NCBI RefSeq assembly: GCF_900105835.1
Contig: NZ_LT629783.1
Location: 806,001-870,000, forward strand
Length of the DNA stretch: 64,000 bases
Direction: 5' to 3'
From: Pseudomonas fragi
GTDB taxonomy: Bacteria > Pseudomonadota > Gammaproteobacteria > Pseudomonadales > Pseudomonadaceae
Shown: piece by piece, positions 28,043 to 37,200 of the stretch
Layout: each line of letters opens with the position of its first letter
How positions within the stretch are numbered: position 1 is the first letter of the stretch
The notes under the pieces: model-generated
Databases searched by the model: none
Told to the model about the DNA's origin: nothing
Seen by the model: only the letters and a program-made list of their open reading frames with translations
Position numbers and translations under genes: made by a program

Positions 28043-29224
28043 TCAAGACGCCGCCAACACCTCGGCATTCACCTTGCGCCGCTGAATCAAATACCCCAGC
28101 ACCGCCAGTGGCGCCGTCGCCAGCATCACTTCAACCGTGATTTGCAGCGGCTGGCTGATAAAACTCGACACCAGCAAGCTGCCCAAAAAACACAACCCAA
28201 GCTGCAAGGTGTTCTGCAAACCTGCGGCCTTGCCGGAGTTTTGCGAAAACGGCTTCAATGCACTCGCTACAACAATCGGATAGCTCGCACCATTGACCAG
28301 CGCCATTAGACAAAAGGGTATCAGCAAGGTAGTCAACGTCGGCACGGTCTGGGTCGCAACTACATACAACCCGACCATGCTCGCGCAGTACGCCACCAGC
28401 AACCAGGGCAACAGCACCCGTCCGCTGATGCGCTGCAGCGCGCTGCGACAGCTGTAGCCACCCACCATAAACGCAACAGTAGGCAACGCGTAGCTCAAGC
28501 CGATATCGCTTGGGCTATAGCCCATGTCACCCAAAATAAAAGGTGAGGCCGTCAACCAGGCAAAAAAGCTGGCCGAGCACGCGGCGAAGATCATCACGTT
28601 GCCACTGAAAGTTGCAGTGCTCAGCAGTTGCCAGTAACTCACCCTGGCCTTGACTGCCTTGGACGCTACGCGAGGGGGCTCCTTGAGCAGCAGCGTCGGA
28701 ACGATTAACAGCAACGCCAAACCCAGCAACACCGCAAAAATTGCCTGCCAGCCCAGATGCCCCAGCACCACGGCCCCCAGTAACGGTGCCAACGCAGGTG
28801 ACAGGCCCATCAGCGGCATGATCCCGGCAAACACGCGGTTGGCCTTGTCAGCCGGGTAGCGGTCAATGACCAGCGCCTGCCAGGTCACCGCCGCCGCGCA
28901 AATGCCGATGGCCTGAATAAACCGCAGGCTCAGCAGCAGCACACTGTCCTGAACCCAGAACATGCCCGCGCATCCCAGGGCAAACAGCGACAGCCCCGCC
29001 AGCAACACCGGCTTGCGCCCCCAGCGATCCGACAACGGCCCCCACACCAACTGGCCCAGGGCAAAACCGGCCAAAAAGATGCTCAGGCTTGCGCCCACCG
29101 CCCCCGCAGAGAGCCCCAGCTCACTGCGCAACGTGCCGAATGCCGGCAAGTACATATCCATCGCCAGATAACCCAGCATGCTGAGCCCGGCGAGGTAACA
29201 GGTAAATCCAAAAGAGTTCTTCAT
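28043..29224 (-). CDS. punC: Bcr/CflA-family MFS exporter, PunC-like purine efflux pump
   Basis: A 393-residue MFS drug:H+ antiporter with 12 hydrophobic helices. The Bcr/CflA signatures are YLAMDMYLPAFGTLRSELG in TM1, LVWGPLSDRWGRKPVLLAGL after TM2 and RFIQAIGICAAAVTWQALV. ATG 29224 is preferred to the in-frame TTG 29251. It is divergent from a LysR regulator closely resembling PunR, the same arrangement as E. coli punC/punR (ydhC/ydhB), in which PunC exports purine nucleosides. That context is the main reason for the PunC call; other substrates cannot be excluded. Confidence 0.87.
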   Translation of the reverse strand: MKNSFGFTCYLAGLSMLGYLAMDMYLPAFGTLRSELGLSAGAVGASLSIFLAGFALGQLVWGPLSDRWGRKPVLLAGLSLFALGCAGMFWVQDSVLLLSLRFIQAIGICAAAVTWQALVIDRYPADKANRVFAGIMPLMGLSPALAPLLGAVVLGHLGWQAIFAVLLGLALLLIVPTLLLKEPPRVASKAVKARVSYWQLLSTATFSGNVMIFAACSASFFAWLTASPFILGDMGYSPSDIGLSYALPTVAFMVGGYSCRSALQRISGRVLLPWLLVAYCASMVGLYVVATQTVPTLTTLLIPFCLMALVNGASYPIVVASALKPFSQNSGKAAGLQNTLQLGLCFLGSLLVSSFISQPLQITVEVMLATAPLAVLGYLIQRRKVNAEVLAAS

Positions 29225-29342
29225 GTGCACCCAAAACTTGCCATCAAACAATTTGTTGACTGACGCGCATTATCCAGTTGAGCATTGGCTTGTGAAGCGA
29301 TAATAATTGCCAACTGACATCGAATTTTTTGAAGGCAAAACC

Positions 29343-30302
29343 GTGTGGTCTGAATACTCCCTGGATGTGATTGACGCTGTCGCCCGCCACGGCAGTTTCA
29401 GTGGCGCAGCCCAGGAACTGCACCGCGTACCCTCCGCCGTGAGTTACACCGTGCGCCAACTGGAGCAGTGGCTGGCAGTGCCATTGTTTGTGCGTCGCCA
29501 CCGCGACGTGGAGCTGACGCCCGCCGGGCAGATGTTTGTCAAAGAAGCCCGCGACGTGATGAAAAAAATGCTTGGCACCCGCCGCCTCTGCCAGCAAGTT
29601 GCCAATGGCTGGAGCGGCCAGTTGCGGGTGGCCGTGGACTCAATCATCAAAAAGCCGCGCTGCCAGCAAATGATCATCGACTTCTATCGGCACTTTCCTG
29701 ATGTGGAGCTCATCGTTCAGTACGAGGTGTACAACGGTGTGTGGGATGCCCTGGTGGATGGCCGCACAGACCTGGTGATCGGCGCCACCCGTGCCGTGCC
29801 GGTTGCAGGCAGTTTCGCCTTTCGCGATATGGGCTTTCTGCACTGGTTGTGCGTTGCCAGCCCGCAGCATCCGCTGGCGGCCATTCCCGGTTTGCTCGGT
29901 GATGAGGACCTGCGGCCCTACCCTGCGCTATGCATGGATGACACCTCGCGCAGCCTGCCCAAACGCGACACCTGGACCCTGGATAACCAGCGCCGGATGA
30001 TGGTGCCCGATTGGGCTTCGGGGCTGGCCTGCTTGAGTGACGGCCTGTGTGTGGGCATGGTCCCGGCCCATCTGGCCCAGCCCCTGATCGACCAGGGGCA
30101 ACTGCTTGCACTGAATCTGCAGCGGCCCTTCCCCGCCAGCCCTTCGTGCATTGCCTGGGCACAGAAAAATCACTCCCCGGCCATGAGCTGGCTTTTGGAG
30201 TATCTGGGAGACACCGCCACCCTGAGCCAGGAATGGCTCAATGAACATCAAACAGAATCGGATACAGCGACACCACCAGCAGCATCGCCATCGTCAGGTT
30301 GA
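29343..30302 (+). CDS. punR: LysR-family regulator, PunR-like
   Basis: A 319-residue LysR regulator. The winged helix is WSEYSLDVIDAVARHGSFSGAAQELHRVPSAVSYTVRQLE (shown in family blocks); this strongly resembles PunR (YdhB), the purine-responsive activator of punC. The effector domain follows (LRVAVDSIIKKPRC, DLVIGATRAVPV). GTG 29343 is chosen because GAAGG lies 7 bases upstream and because known PunR starts at the equivalent Met. The 118-bp gap to punC is the shared control region. Its last 65 bp overlap the convergent LysE gene. The extreme C-terminus (after about residue 300) is Thr/Ala/Ser/Pro-rich and may simply be run-through tail sequence. Confidence 0.88.
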   Translation: MWSEYSLDVIDAVARHGSFSGAAQELHRVPSAVSYTVRQLEQWLAVPLFVRRHRDVELTPAGQMFVKEARDVMKKMLGTRRLCQQVANGWSGQLRVAVDSIIKKPRCQQMIIDFYRHFPDVELIVQYEVYNGVWDALVDGRTDLVIGATRAVPVAGSFAFRDMGFLHWLCVASPQHPLAAIPGLLGDEDLRPYPALCMDDTSRSLPKRDTWTLDNQRRMMVPDWASGLACLSDGLCVGMVPAHLAQPLIDQGQLLALNLQRPFPASPSCIAWAQKNHSPAMSWLLEYLGDTATLSQEWLNEHQTESDTATPPAASPSSG

Positions 30303-30849
30303 ATGCCAGCAGCCACCTGGGCCTGGTCAGCACGCTGCGCAACGCACTGCCGCAGCCTGCCCACACGCACACGCTGGGCAAGTTGATGATGGCGAACACC
30401 AAAGCAATGATAAACACGTTGGCGATATAACCCTGGGACGGCGTGTAGGTGGTAATTGCACCAATGGCCATGACCCAGGCCTTGGGGTTGACCCATTGAA
30501 AGGCCGCCGCGCCCCAAAAGCCCAACGGCCTGCCGTGGGCCGCCTCCGATGGCGAAACTGGCCCCGAAGTGGCGACCTTCCACGCCAGATACAACAAATA
30601 CGCCGCCCCCAGATAACGCAGCACGGTGTAGGCCACGGGGACGGCCTTGAATACCCCGCCCAACCCCAGGCCGACCGCAAGCACCAGGAACATAAAGCCG
30701 AAACTGATCCCCAGGGCATGGGGGATGGTGCGCCTGAAACCAAAGTTGACCCCTGATGCCAGGAGCATGGTGTTATTCGGGCCAGGGGTGATGGAGGAAA
30801 CGAAGGCAAAGAGCGCGAAGGCAGAGATCAGTTCAAGGGAGAACGGCAT
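30238..30849 (-). CDS. LysE/RhtB-family amino-acid exporter
   Basis: A 203-residue LysE-type transporter with six hydrophobic segments. The family N-terminus is LFAFVSSITPGPNNTMLLASGVNFGFRRTIPHALG (in blocks), containing the conserved TPGPNN. YLGAAYLLYLAWKVA and FQWVNPKAWVMAIGAI follow. It exports an amino acid or homoserine-lactone-like small molecule; the exact substrate is not predictable. The 3' end runs 65 bp into the convergent punR coding region, so mRNAs from the two strands would be complementary there. Confidence 0.88.
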   Translation of the reverse strand: MPFSLELISAFALFAFVSSITPGPNNTMLLASGVNFGFRRTIPHALGISFGFMFLVLAVGLGLGGVFKAVPVAYTVLRYLGAAYLLYLAWKVATSGPVSPSEAAHGRPLGFWGAAAFQWVNPKAWVMAIGAITTYTPSQGYIANVFIIALVFAIINLPSVCVWAGCGSALRSVLTRPRWLLAFNLTMAMLLVVSLYPILFDVH

Positions 30850-30939
30850 AAGGTTATCCGACAGTCAGGGAGCAGTAGCTCCACCCTATCGGATTACCGT
30901 GCTGGCATTGCGCTACAGATGGGCACTATTTTCACCACA

Positions 30940-31066
30940 CACCTTGGCAGTGGCTTGCGTCATTACAGCAAGGCTTTCACATCAATTTCACATCATTGCG
31001 CCTAGATTGGATCCACTCCTTTAGTGAATCCCATTTAGGCCCGCTCCCCCAGCGGGCCTTTTTTTG
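30940..31066 (+). ncRNA. candidate intergenic small RNA ending in a strong terminator
   Basis: The 225-bp gap between two minus-strand genes contains a textbook plus-strand Rho-independent terminator (31038-31065) with no upstream plus-strand gene to serve. The 100 or so bases before it are AT-richer than the surroundings and hold a direct repeat TTTCACATCA at about 30977-31000. This is what an orphan sRNA gene would look like. The 5' end is a guess: CTAGATT at about 31003 resembles a stationary-phase -10 but would give only a short RNA. I do not recognise the family. Confidence 0.4.
31038..31065 (+). terminator. Rho-independent terminator, plus strand
   Basis: GGCCCGCT / AGCGGGCC is an 8-bp perfect stem with a five-C loop, followed directly by seven T residues. 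Both flanking genes lie on the minus strand, so on the plus strand it ends a transcript that begins within 30850-31037, or antisense read-through of LysE. Confidence 0.85.
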
Positions 31067-31074
31067 CCTGGCAT

Positions 31075-31602
31075 TCAGTCATCCAGTGCCTGCACCGCTT
31101 TGCCCGGCTTAACCGACTTGCCCGCCGCGCTGCCTTTGGCGGGCGGCTCCACGGCGACCGGAGCCTGGGTCTCCTTCTCGGCCACGGGCAAGGCATCAAT
31201 GGTTTTGAACAGCTCGGCGAGGTCAACATCACCCACTGTCTCGACTTTCTTTTCGCCATCCTTGCCGATCAGGATCACTTTGGCCTGGTCGATGATCATC
31301 CCCGGCTTGAGCCCGCGAATCAGCGACATGGTGCTCTGGGGTTCAAGGTCCTTGCCATCGCGTTTGCCGGTAATGCCCACAATCGTATAGAGCACCATAT
31401 TGCGCTGGTCAAAAGCCTGCTTGTTGGCCGGGTCCTCAAGGGCTTTCTTGAGGTTGACCAGGGTTGGGTCGGCCTCGGCACGCGCAACGATAACCAGCGG
31501 GCGAAACTTGCCGCGGTCCTGTTCGAGCGGGCTTGGAACTTCAACGGCCTGCGCCGTGCCAGTGACCAGCACAGAGGCAAGGATCAATAAACGGATAAAC
31601 AT
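31075..31602 (-). CDS. DUF4174 periplasmic protein
   Basis: A 175-residue exported protein. A signal peptide (LLILASVLVTGTAQA-V) is followed by the DUF4174 core: SPLEQDRGKFRPLVIVARAE, RNMVLYTIVGITG and MIIDQAKVILIGKDGEKKVETVGDVDLAELFKTIDALP. The Ala/Pro/Lys-rich tail (from about residue 145) looks disordered. The domain has a thioredoxin-like pattern but no CxxC, so redox activity is unlikely. AAGGAGA precedes the ATG. Function is unknown; it appears monocistronic. Confidence 0.8.
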   Translation of the reverse strand: MFIRLLILASVLVTGTAQAVEVPSPLEQDRGKFRPLVIVARAEADPTLVNLKKALEDPANKQAFDQRNMVLYTIVGITGKRDGKDLEPQSTMSLIRGLKPGMIIDQAKVILIGKDGEKKVETVGDVDLAELFKTIDALPVAEKETQAPVAVEPPAKGSAAGKSVKPGKAVQALDD

Positions 31603-32074
31603 CCAGATCTCCTTTTACTATCGGACCGGCTTCGCGAGCGTGTTACCAATGCCTTGAAACCCTTGGCATTGAGCCTGTAGTTCAAAGCGTAGGCCAAGGG
31701 ATCAGTCACGCAACCGGGTTCCCGGACTTTGCCTTTCATGTTTATTTTTTGCAACTGCATCCCGGGCGGGTATTGCCCATCCCCAGCGCACGCGACCCTC
31801 CCGACACACGCCAGAACATCAACGCCACCCCCTTGATCAGCCTGCCCCTTGCTCCCGCCAGGCTGACGGCAGCAGCGGGCACCTGGAGACCGTCGAGCGA
31901 GCCCGAAAACATTAGAGATCGTGGCGCTCACAAGATGGCAACAACGACAGTTGGCGCAGGAAAATTCCTCTATGAGCGCGAGTAAAATCCAATTTACCGA
32001 AAGGCATTTGGTGTTTTTTGACAGGACAAAAAACCCGGTTCAAAGACACAAATGGTAAACAAGTAGGCCGCGGA
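31603..32074. other. gap between DUF4174 and DedA genes, no gene seen
   Basis: About 470 bp without a credible coding region. The part nearest 31603 should hold the DUF4174 promoter. At 32013-32034 an AT-rich hairpin (GTTTTTTG / CAAAAAAC, 6-base loop) lies 40 bp past the DedA stop and could end the DedA transcript. No other structure was recognised. Confidence 0.5.
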
Positions 32075-32659
32075 TCAACTCGATTTGACGGCCTTGGTTT
32101 TCGCCCTGTAGTGACGGGCCACGGCCACCACCACCATCAATGCCACGACGCCCAGGGCAATCGGCAAGCGGTAGGGCTTGAGGTCGCCCAGCATGCCTTC
32201 GAGAAACTCCCCGGCCCAATATCCGCCACTGGCAAACAGCGTTGCCCAAGCAGCAGCGCCCAGGGCATTGATACAGAGAAACTTCAACGGCGACACCTTG
32301 CTGGCACCGATCACCATAGGCCCGATCAAGCGCATGCCGTACAAAAACCGCACCGAGAAAATCGACACCGTCGGATACCGGTTAATAAGCTGCGTCACGC
32401 GATCGATGGCGGCCTGCTGCTTGTGCAGGCGCGGCAACAGGCGAGCACCGAAATAACGCCCGGCCCAAAACAACAACTGATCCCCCAGCATCCCTGCCAG
32501 GCTGGCATAGCCAATCACCGGCAACAGCTTGAGCACATGCTGGTGCGCCGCCATCCCCCCCAGAATCAGAATGGTTTCACCTTCGAGCAGACAGCCGATA
32601 AAAATGGCCAGGTAGCCATAGGTTGCCAGCAGGTAATTAAAATCGATGTGTTCAAACAT
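32075..32659 (-). CDS. DedA-family membrane protein
   Basis: A 194-residue DedA/VTT-domain protein. Several DedA proteins have been shown to recycle undecaprenyl phosphate or other lipids across the inner membrane. The signature runs GYLAIFIGCLLEGETILILGG near the N-terminus (acidic residue in the first re-entrant loop) and later VRFLYGMRLIGPMVIGASKV with the conserved Arg and Gly-rich helix hairpin. C-terminal TMs follow (LPIALGVVALMVVVAVA). It is transcribed toward a 470-bp gap, with the EamA gene upstream after 45 bp on the same strand; the two may share a transcript. Confidence 0.9.
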   Translation of the reverse strand: MFEHIDFNYLLATYGYLAIFIGCLLEGETILILGGMAAHQHVLKLLPVIGYASLAGMLGDQLLFWAGRYFGARLLPRLHKQQAAIDRVTQLINRYPTVSIFSVRFLYGMRLIGPMVIGASKVSPLKFLCINALGAAAWATLFASGGYWAGEFLEGMLGDLKPYRLPIALGVVALMVVVAVARHYRAKTKAVKSS

Positions 32660-32704
32660 GCGCAGTCCATAGCTCCATTAAATCAGGGTGCAAAATGCAG
32701 CGAC

Positions 32705-33751
32705 TCAGTGCCGGTGGCGATGATGGATATCCGGGAAATGCGGGTGGTTGTGGCTGATCACAGCATGCTGATGCGTGTGGCTGTGGGCCTTGCCGGCCGG
32801 CACATCCTCGGCATGTGTGTGCTGGTGGTGTTCATCGTGGGTATGGCGATGGGAGTGCTCCAGCGGCTGATGTTCATGCTCATGCTCATGGCTTTCGGTC
32901 AGGTGTAGCCAGACCCCGACCATCATGCAGGCTGCAGCCAGCCAGAACAGCAGCGACACCGACTCGCCCAGCAGCACAATGGCAATCGCTGCGCCCAGAA
33001 AAGGCGCCGTCGAAAAATACGCCCCAGTGCGCGCCGCCCCCAGGCCGCGCAAGGCCAGGACAAAAAGCACCAGGCTCACACCATAGCCTAAAAAACCGAT
33101 CAGCAGGGTCGGGCTCAGCACCCCGGGCGCCGGGATCTTCGCCCCCAGAATCAAAGCAATCGCACAGTTCACCAGCCCCGCGAACAGGCCTTTGGCGCCC
33201 GCGATATAGAGCGCATCTGAAGCAGACACCTTGCGCGTCAGATTGTTATCGACCGCCCAACAGAAACAGGCCAATGCCACGGCCAACGGCCCAAGCCAGG
33301 ACCGCGACACAACCGCGCCGCCCCCCGCCGGCCAGGACAACACCACGCCGCCGACAATGATTGCCAGCATGCCCAGCACAATCCGCCGATCGGCGTTTTC
33401 CTTGAAGACCACCCAGGCCAGCAGCGCAGTCAGCACCGGCTCCAGATTGAGCATCAGCGAAGCCGTCGCACCGCTGGTGAGGGTCAAACCGAACATCAAG
33501 GCGACAGGCCCCAGGATCCCGCCAAACACAATGGCCCCCAGCAGCCAGGGCCATTCACCGGCCCCCAGGCCCGAGCGCTTCCAGCCCCGATCGCGGACAC
33601 AGCGCACCAACAACAACCCCAGGCCACTGCCCAGGTACAACAGCCCGGCCAGCATCACCGGCGAGACTTCAGTCCCCAGCACCTTGGCCAGTGGCGTACT
33701 GGCCCCGAACAGCGCAGCGGCTGCCAATGCATAAATTACACTCGTATTCAT
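32705..33751 (-). CDS. EamA/DMT-family transporter with histidine-rich C-terminal tail
   Basis: A 348-residue drug/metabolite transporter with two EamA repeats of five helices each (ALAAAALFGASTPLAKVLG, TSGATASLMLNLEPVLTALLAWVVFKE; GLGAARTGAYFSTAPFLGAAIAIVLLGE). After the last helix (LAAACMMVGVWLHL) a 60-residue cytoplasmic tail carries 23 histidines arranged as HEHEH, HSHRHTH, HSHTHQH and HHRHRH, resembling metal-binding regions of zinc/nickel proteins. ATG 33751 is chosen over upstream GTGs at 33754 and 33760. The tail suggests metal buffering or metal-linked transport, but the substrate is unknown. Confidence 0.88.
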   Translation of the reverse strand: MNTSVIYALAAAALFGASTPLAKVLGTEVSPVMLAGLLYLGSGLGLLLVRCVRDRGWKRSGLGAGEWPWLLGAIVFGGILGPVALMFGLTLTSGATASLMLNLEPVLTALLAWVVFKENADRRIVLGMLAIIVGGVVLSWPAGGGAVVSRSWLGPLAVALACFCWAVDNNLTRKVSASDALYIAGAKGLFAGLVNCAIALILGAKIPAPGVLSPTLLIGFLGYGVSLVLFVLALRGLGAARTGAYFSTAPFLGAAIAIVLLGESVSLLFWLAAACMMVGVWLHLTESHEHEHEHQPLEHSHRHTHDEHHQHTHAEDVPAGKAHSHTHQHAVISHNHPHFPDIHHRHRH

Positions 33752-33934
33752 CACGCCCACTCATGTCCCGGCTGTGCAAGCAGCCTAGCCTACTCGGGAA
33801 TACGCGCCGCAGCAGCGCGGCAAATGCCTGCGCCAGCACGGGCGCAAACCCGGGCCTTTACTTATATCTATGATTTTTCGACGGTTTTGGCCAGCCAACG
33901 GAAAAAAAATGTCGCCAAATACGCGTTATCGAAC

Positions 33935-33963
33935 TTGCCTCATGGGCGCAGGCTCTATATATT
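33935..33963 (+). promoter_or_regulatory. sigma-70 promoter for tRNA-Leu
   Basis: TTGCCT (33935-33940) and TATATT (33958-33963) are separated by exactly 17 bases, in a region with AT-rich sequence upstream. Transcription would begin about 70 bases before the mature tRNA. Confidence 0.6.
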
Positions 33964-34040
33964 CGTCCACCTGTTGCGCGGGCCTTGAGTACTTTGTTCG
34001 TTAAAGCACCGACCTTCGTGACCCGCTTTACAGCGCTACC

Positions 34041-34127
34041 GCCCGAATGGCGAAATTGGTAGACGCATGGGACTTAAAATCCCCCGTTCGTAAGGACGTG
34101 CCGGTTCGATTCCGGCTTCGGGCACCA
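34041..34127 (+). tRNA. tRNA-Leu (anticodon UAA)
   Basis: An 87-base tRNA ending in encoded CCA. The acceptor arm GCCCGAA pairs with TTCGGGC. The D-loop contains TTGGTAGACGC, the anticodon loop is CTTAAAA with anticodon TAA (reads UUA), the long variable arm CCCGTTCGTAAGGACG is typical of type II tRNA-Leu, and the T-arm is CCGGTTCGATTCCGG. It is monocistronic, with its own promoter and terminator. Confidence 0.97.
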
Positions 34128-34135
34128 AACAAATC

Positions 34136-34178
34136 AAGGGCTTGCATGAGATTCTTCGTGCAGGCCCTTTGTTTTTTG
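34136..34178 (+). terminator. terminator of tRNA-Leu
   Basis: A 14-bp stem containing G:U pairs (AAGGGCTTGCATGA with TTCGTGCAGGCCCTT) is followed by TGTTTTTT, starting 9 bases after the tRNA CCA. It also separates the tRNA from the convergent RND gene. Confidence 0.85.
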
Positions 34179-34219
34179 CACCGCAAAATTCAGACTGCTG
34201 CGCAATTCTGGCCCCCTCC

Positions 34220-37200
34220 TCAGGCCATCTCCTCGACAGCAACGGCCCGGCGCTTGCCCCGCCGCCGCTCAAACCACAGGTACACCACCGGCGTGGTGTA
34301 GAGCGTGAGGATCTGCGACACCAGCAAACCGCCCACTATCGCAATCCCCAACGGCTGGCGCAGTTCTGCGCCAGCACCATGACCGAACGCCAGCGGTACG
34401 GCGCCGAGCAAGGCGGCCAGCGAGGTCATCAGGATCGGCCGCAGGCGCAGCAGACAGGCTTCGCGCACCGCATCCCGGGGCGACAGGCCCCGCTGCTGCG
34501 CCTGCAAGGTGAAGTCGACGATCATGATTGCGTTTTTCTTGACGATGCCAATCAGCAGGATGATGCCGATCATGCCCAGTACCGACAGGTCCTGCCCGCT
34601 CAGCATCAGCGCCAGCAGCGCGCCAAAACCCGCGGACGGTAAGGTCGAGATGATGGTCAGCGGGTGGATGGCATTCTCGTACAGCACGCCCAGCACGATG
34701 TAGACCGTGAGGATGGCCGCCAGGATCAGCCAGGGTTGCGATTTGAGCGAGTCCTGGAAGGCCTGGGCGCTGCCCTGGAAGCTGCCGACCACGCTGTCGG
34801 GCATGGCCACGGCCAGTGAGGCCTGGTTGATGGCGCTCACCGCTTCGCTCAAGGCATGCCCGGGCGCCAGGTCGAACGACAAGGTAATAGCCGGGAATAC
34901 CCCCTGGTGGTTGATGATGATCGGCACTTGCTCGCTCTTGACGCTGGCCAGCAGGCTCAACGGCACCAGCGCCCCGCTGTCGGCGCGGACAAATAAATGT
35001 TCCAGGGTCGCCGTGGACGCTTGCCAGGCTGGGTCGAGTTCCAGGATCACATGGTTCTGGTCCAGTTGGGTAAACAGGGTTGCGATCTGCCGCTGGCCAA
35101 AGGCGTCATAGAGCACGTCGTCGATGGCCTGCACCGTGACGCCCAGGCGCGCGGCCGTGGGGCGGTCGATCACCAGGGTCGACTGGGCAATGGCCTGTTG
35201 CTGGTCCGAGGTGACGTTTTGCAGCGGTGCCAGGGTCTTGAGCCGAGCCAGGAGCACGCCGCTCCAGTGATCCAGTTCGGCGCTGTCCGGGTCCTGCAGG
35301 GTGTACTGGTACTGGGTCTTGCTGGCCCGGCCACCGATCTGGATGTCCTGGTTGGCCTGCATGAACACCTTGACCCCGTCCAGCCGGTCCAGCGCCGGCT
35401 GCAGGCGACTGATGACCTGCCCCGCGCTGGCACTGCGCTCGCTGAACGGCTTTAGGTTGATCATTATCTTGCCCTGGCTCACGGTCGGGTTAGGCCCGAT
35501 CCAGAAGTACACCCGGGCCACATCCGGGTCCTGGCCGATGATCTCGGCAGCACGGTTGACCTGTGCCTGCATGGCGGTTGGCGAGATGTCTGCAGCGGCC
35601 TCGGCAACGCCCTGGATCAGGCCGTTGTCCTGTTGCGGGAAGAAGCCCTTGGGGATGGCTGCATACAGCGCCGCGGTGACGACCAGGGTAGCCACGGCCA
35701 CTGCCAGGGTGATGCGCTGGTGGTCGAGCACCCAGTCCAGGCTGCGCCGGTAGCGGTTCTGCACGCCATCGAACAGGCGTTCGCAGGCTTTGGCAAAGCG
35801 CCCCTCCTCGCTTTCGGCATGGGGTTTGAGCAGCCAGGCGCAGAGCATCGGGGTGATGGTCAGGGACACGATCCCGGACATGATGATCGCCACGCTCACC
35901 GTCACCGCGAACTCGCGCATCAGTCGCCCGACAATCCCCGACATCAGCAGGATGGGCAGGAACACGGCAATCAGCGACACGGTCATCGAGACGATGGTGA
36001 ACGCCACTTCGCGCAGGCCGTCGACCGCCGCCTGCAGCCGTGACTTACCCATCTCAAGATGGCGCACGATGTTCTCCATCACCACGATCGCATCGTCCAC
36101 CACAAAGCCCACGGCAATTGCCAGCCCCATGATCGACAGGTTGTCCAGGCTGTAGCCCAGCAGGTACATGACCCCGAACGTGGCCGTCAGCGACAGCGGG
36201 ATGGTCAGGCTGGGGATCAGCGTGGCCGTTGCCTTGCGCAGGAACACGAAGATCACCACGACCACCAGGGCAATGGACAGCAGCAAGGTGAACTGCATGT
36301 CATTGACCGAGGCTTCGATGGTCTGAGTACGGTCACCCACCACCTGCACCTGCACGTCCCGGGGCAACGAGGCGGTCAGCTCCGGCAGGCGGGCCTTGAT
36401 CGTGGTGATGGTCGACAGCAGGTTGAAACCCGGCTGTTTATGAATGTCGACAATCACCGTGGGCTCGGCGCCCAACTGCGCCGCCTGCTGGGTGTCTTCG
36501 GCCCCGGCGATCACCCGCCCGAGGTCGCCGAGCTTGATGGGCATGCCGTTTTTATAGGCCACCACCTGCTCGCGATAGTGTTGCGGGTCGAGCAATTGAT
36601 CGGTAGCCCCCAGGCTGATGGAACGGGTCGGGCCGTCGAGGGTGCCCTTGGGCTGGTCGAGGGTGCTGACGCCAATGATGCTGCGCACATCCTCCAGGGT
36701 CAGGCCACGGGCCGCCAGGGCATCGGGATCTATCTGCACCCGCACCGCCGGTTTCTGTTCACCATGAAAATCCACCATGCCGACCCCGGGGATTTGCGAC
36801 AGGCGCTGGGCAATGTAGTTGTCGGCGTAGCGGTCCAGTTCAGGCAAGGTACGGGTGGGCGAGGTCACGGCCAGGGACATGACCGTGCCTTCGGCCGGGT
36901 TGACCTTGTTGAAGGTCGGCGCGCTGGTCATGGTCCGCGGCAGGTTGGGCGTGGCGGTGTTGATCGCCGTTTGCACGTCCTGGGCGGCGCCGTCGATGTC
37001 CCGCGACAGGTCGAACTGCAACACCACCTGGGTTTTGCCCGCCGCGCTGGACGAGGTCATCGAGGTCACTTGCGGCACTGTGGCAAACGCACGCTCCAGG
37101 GGCGTGGCCACCGAGGACGCCATGGTTTCGGCACTGGAGCCGGACAACTTGGCGGTGACTTGTATCGTCGGGAAATCCACGCTCGGCAATGGCGCGACCG

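Noticed and set aside
27536..28085. Small frames within the palindrome-rich element
   Set aside because: Arg/Pro/Ser-rich translations from structured intergenic DNA with no start signals; treated as spurious.
30945..30960. Sigma-54 promoter (TTGGCAG..TTGC) for the possible small RNA
   Set aside because: The distance between the GG and GC elements is 9 bases, one too few for the -24/-12 spacing.
34041..34127. tRNA-Leu as attachment site of a genomic island
   Set aside because: No integrase, no phage genes and no direct repeat of the tRNA 3' end was seen on either side; neighbouring genes look like ordinary chromosome.
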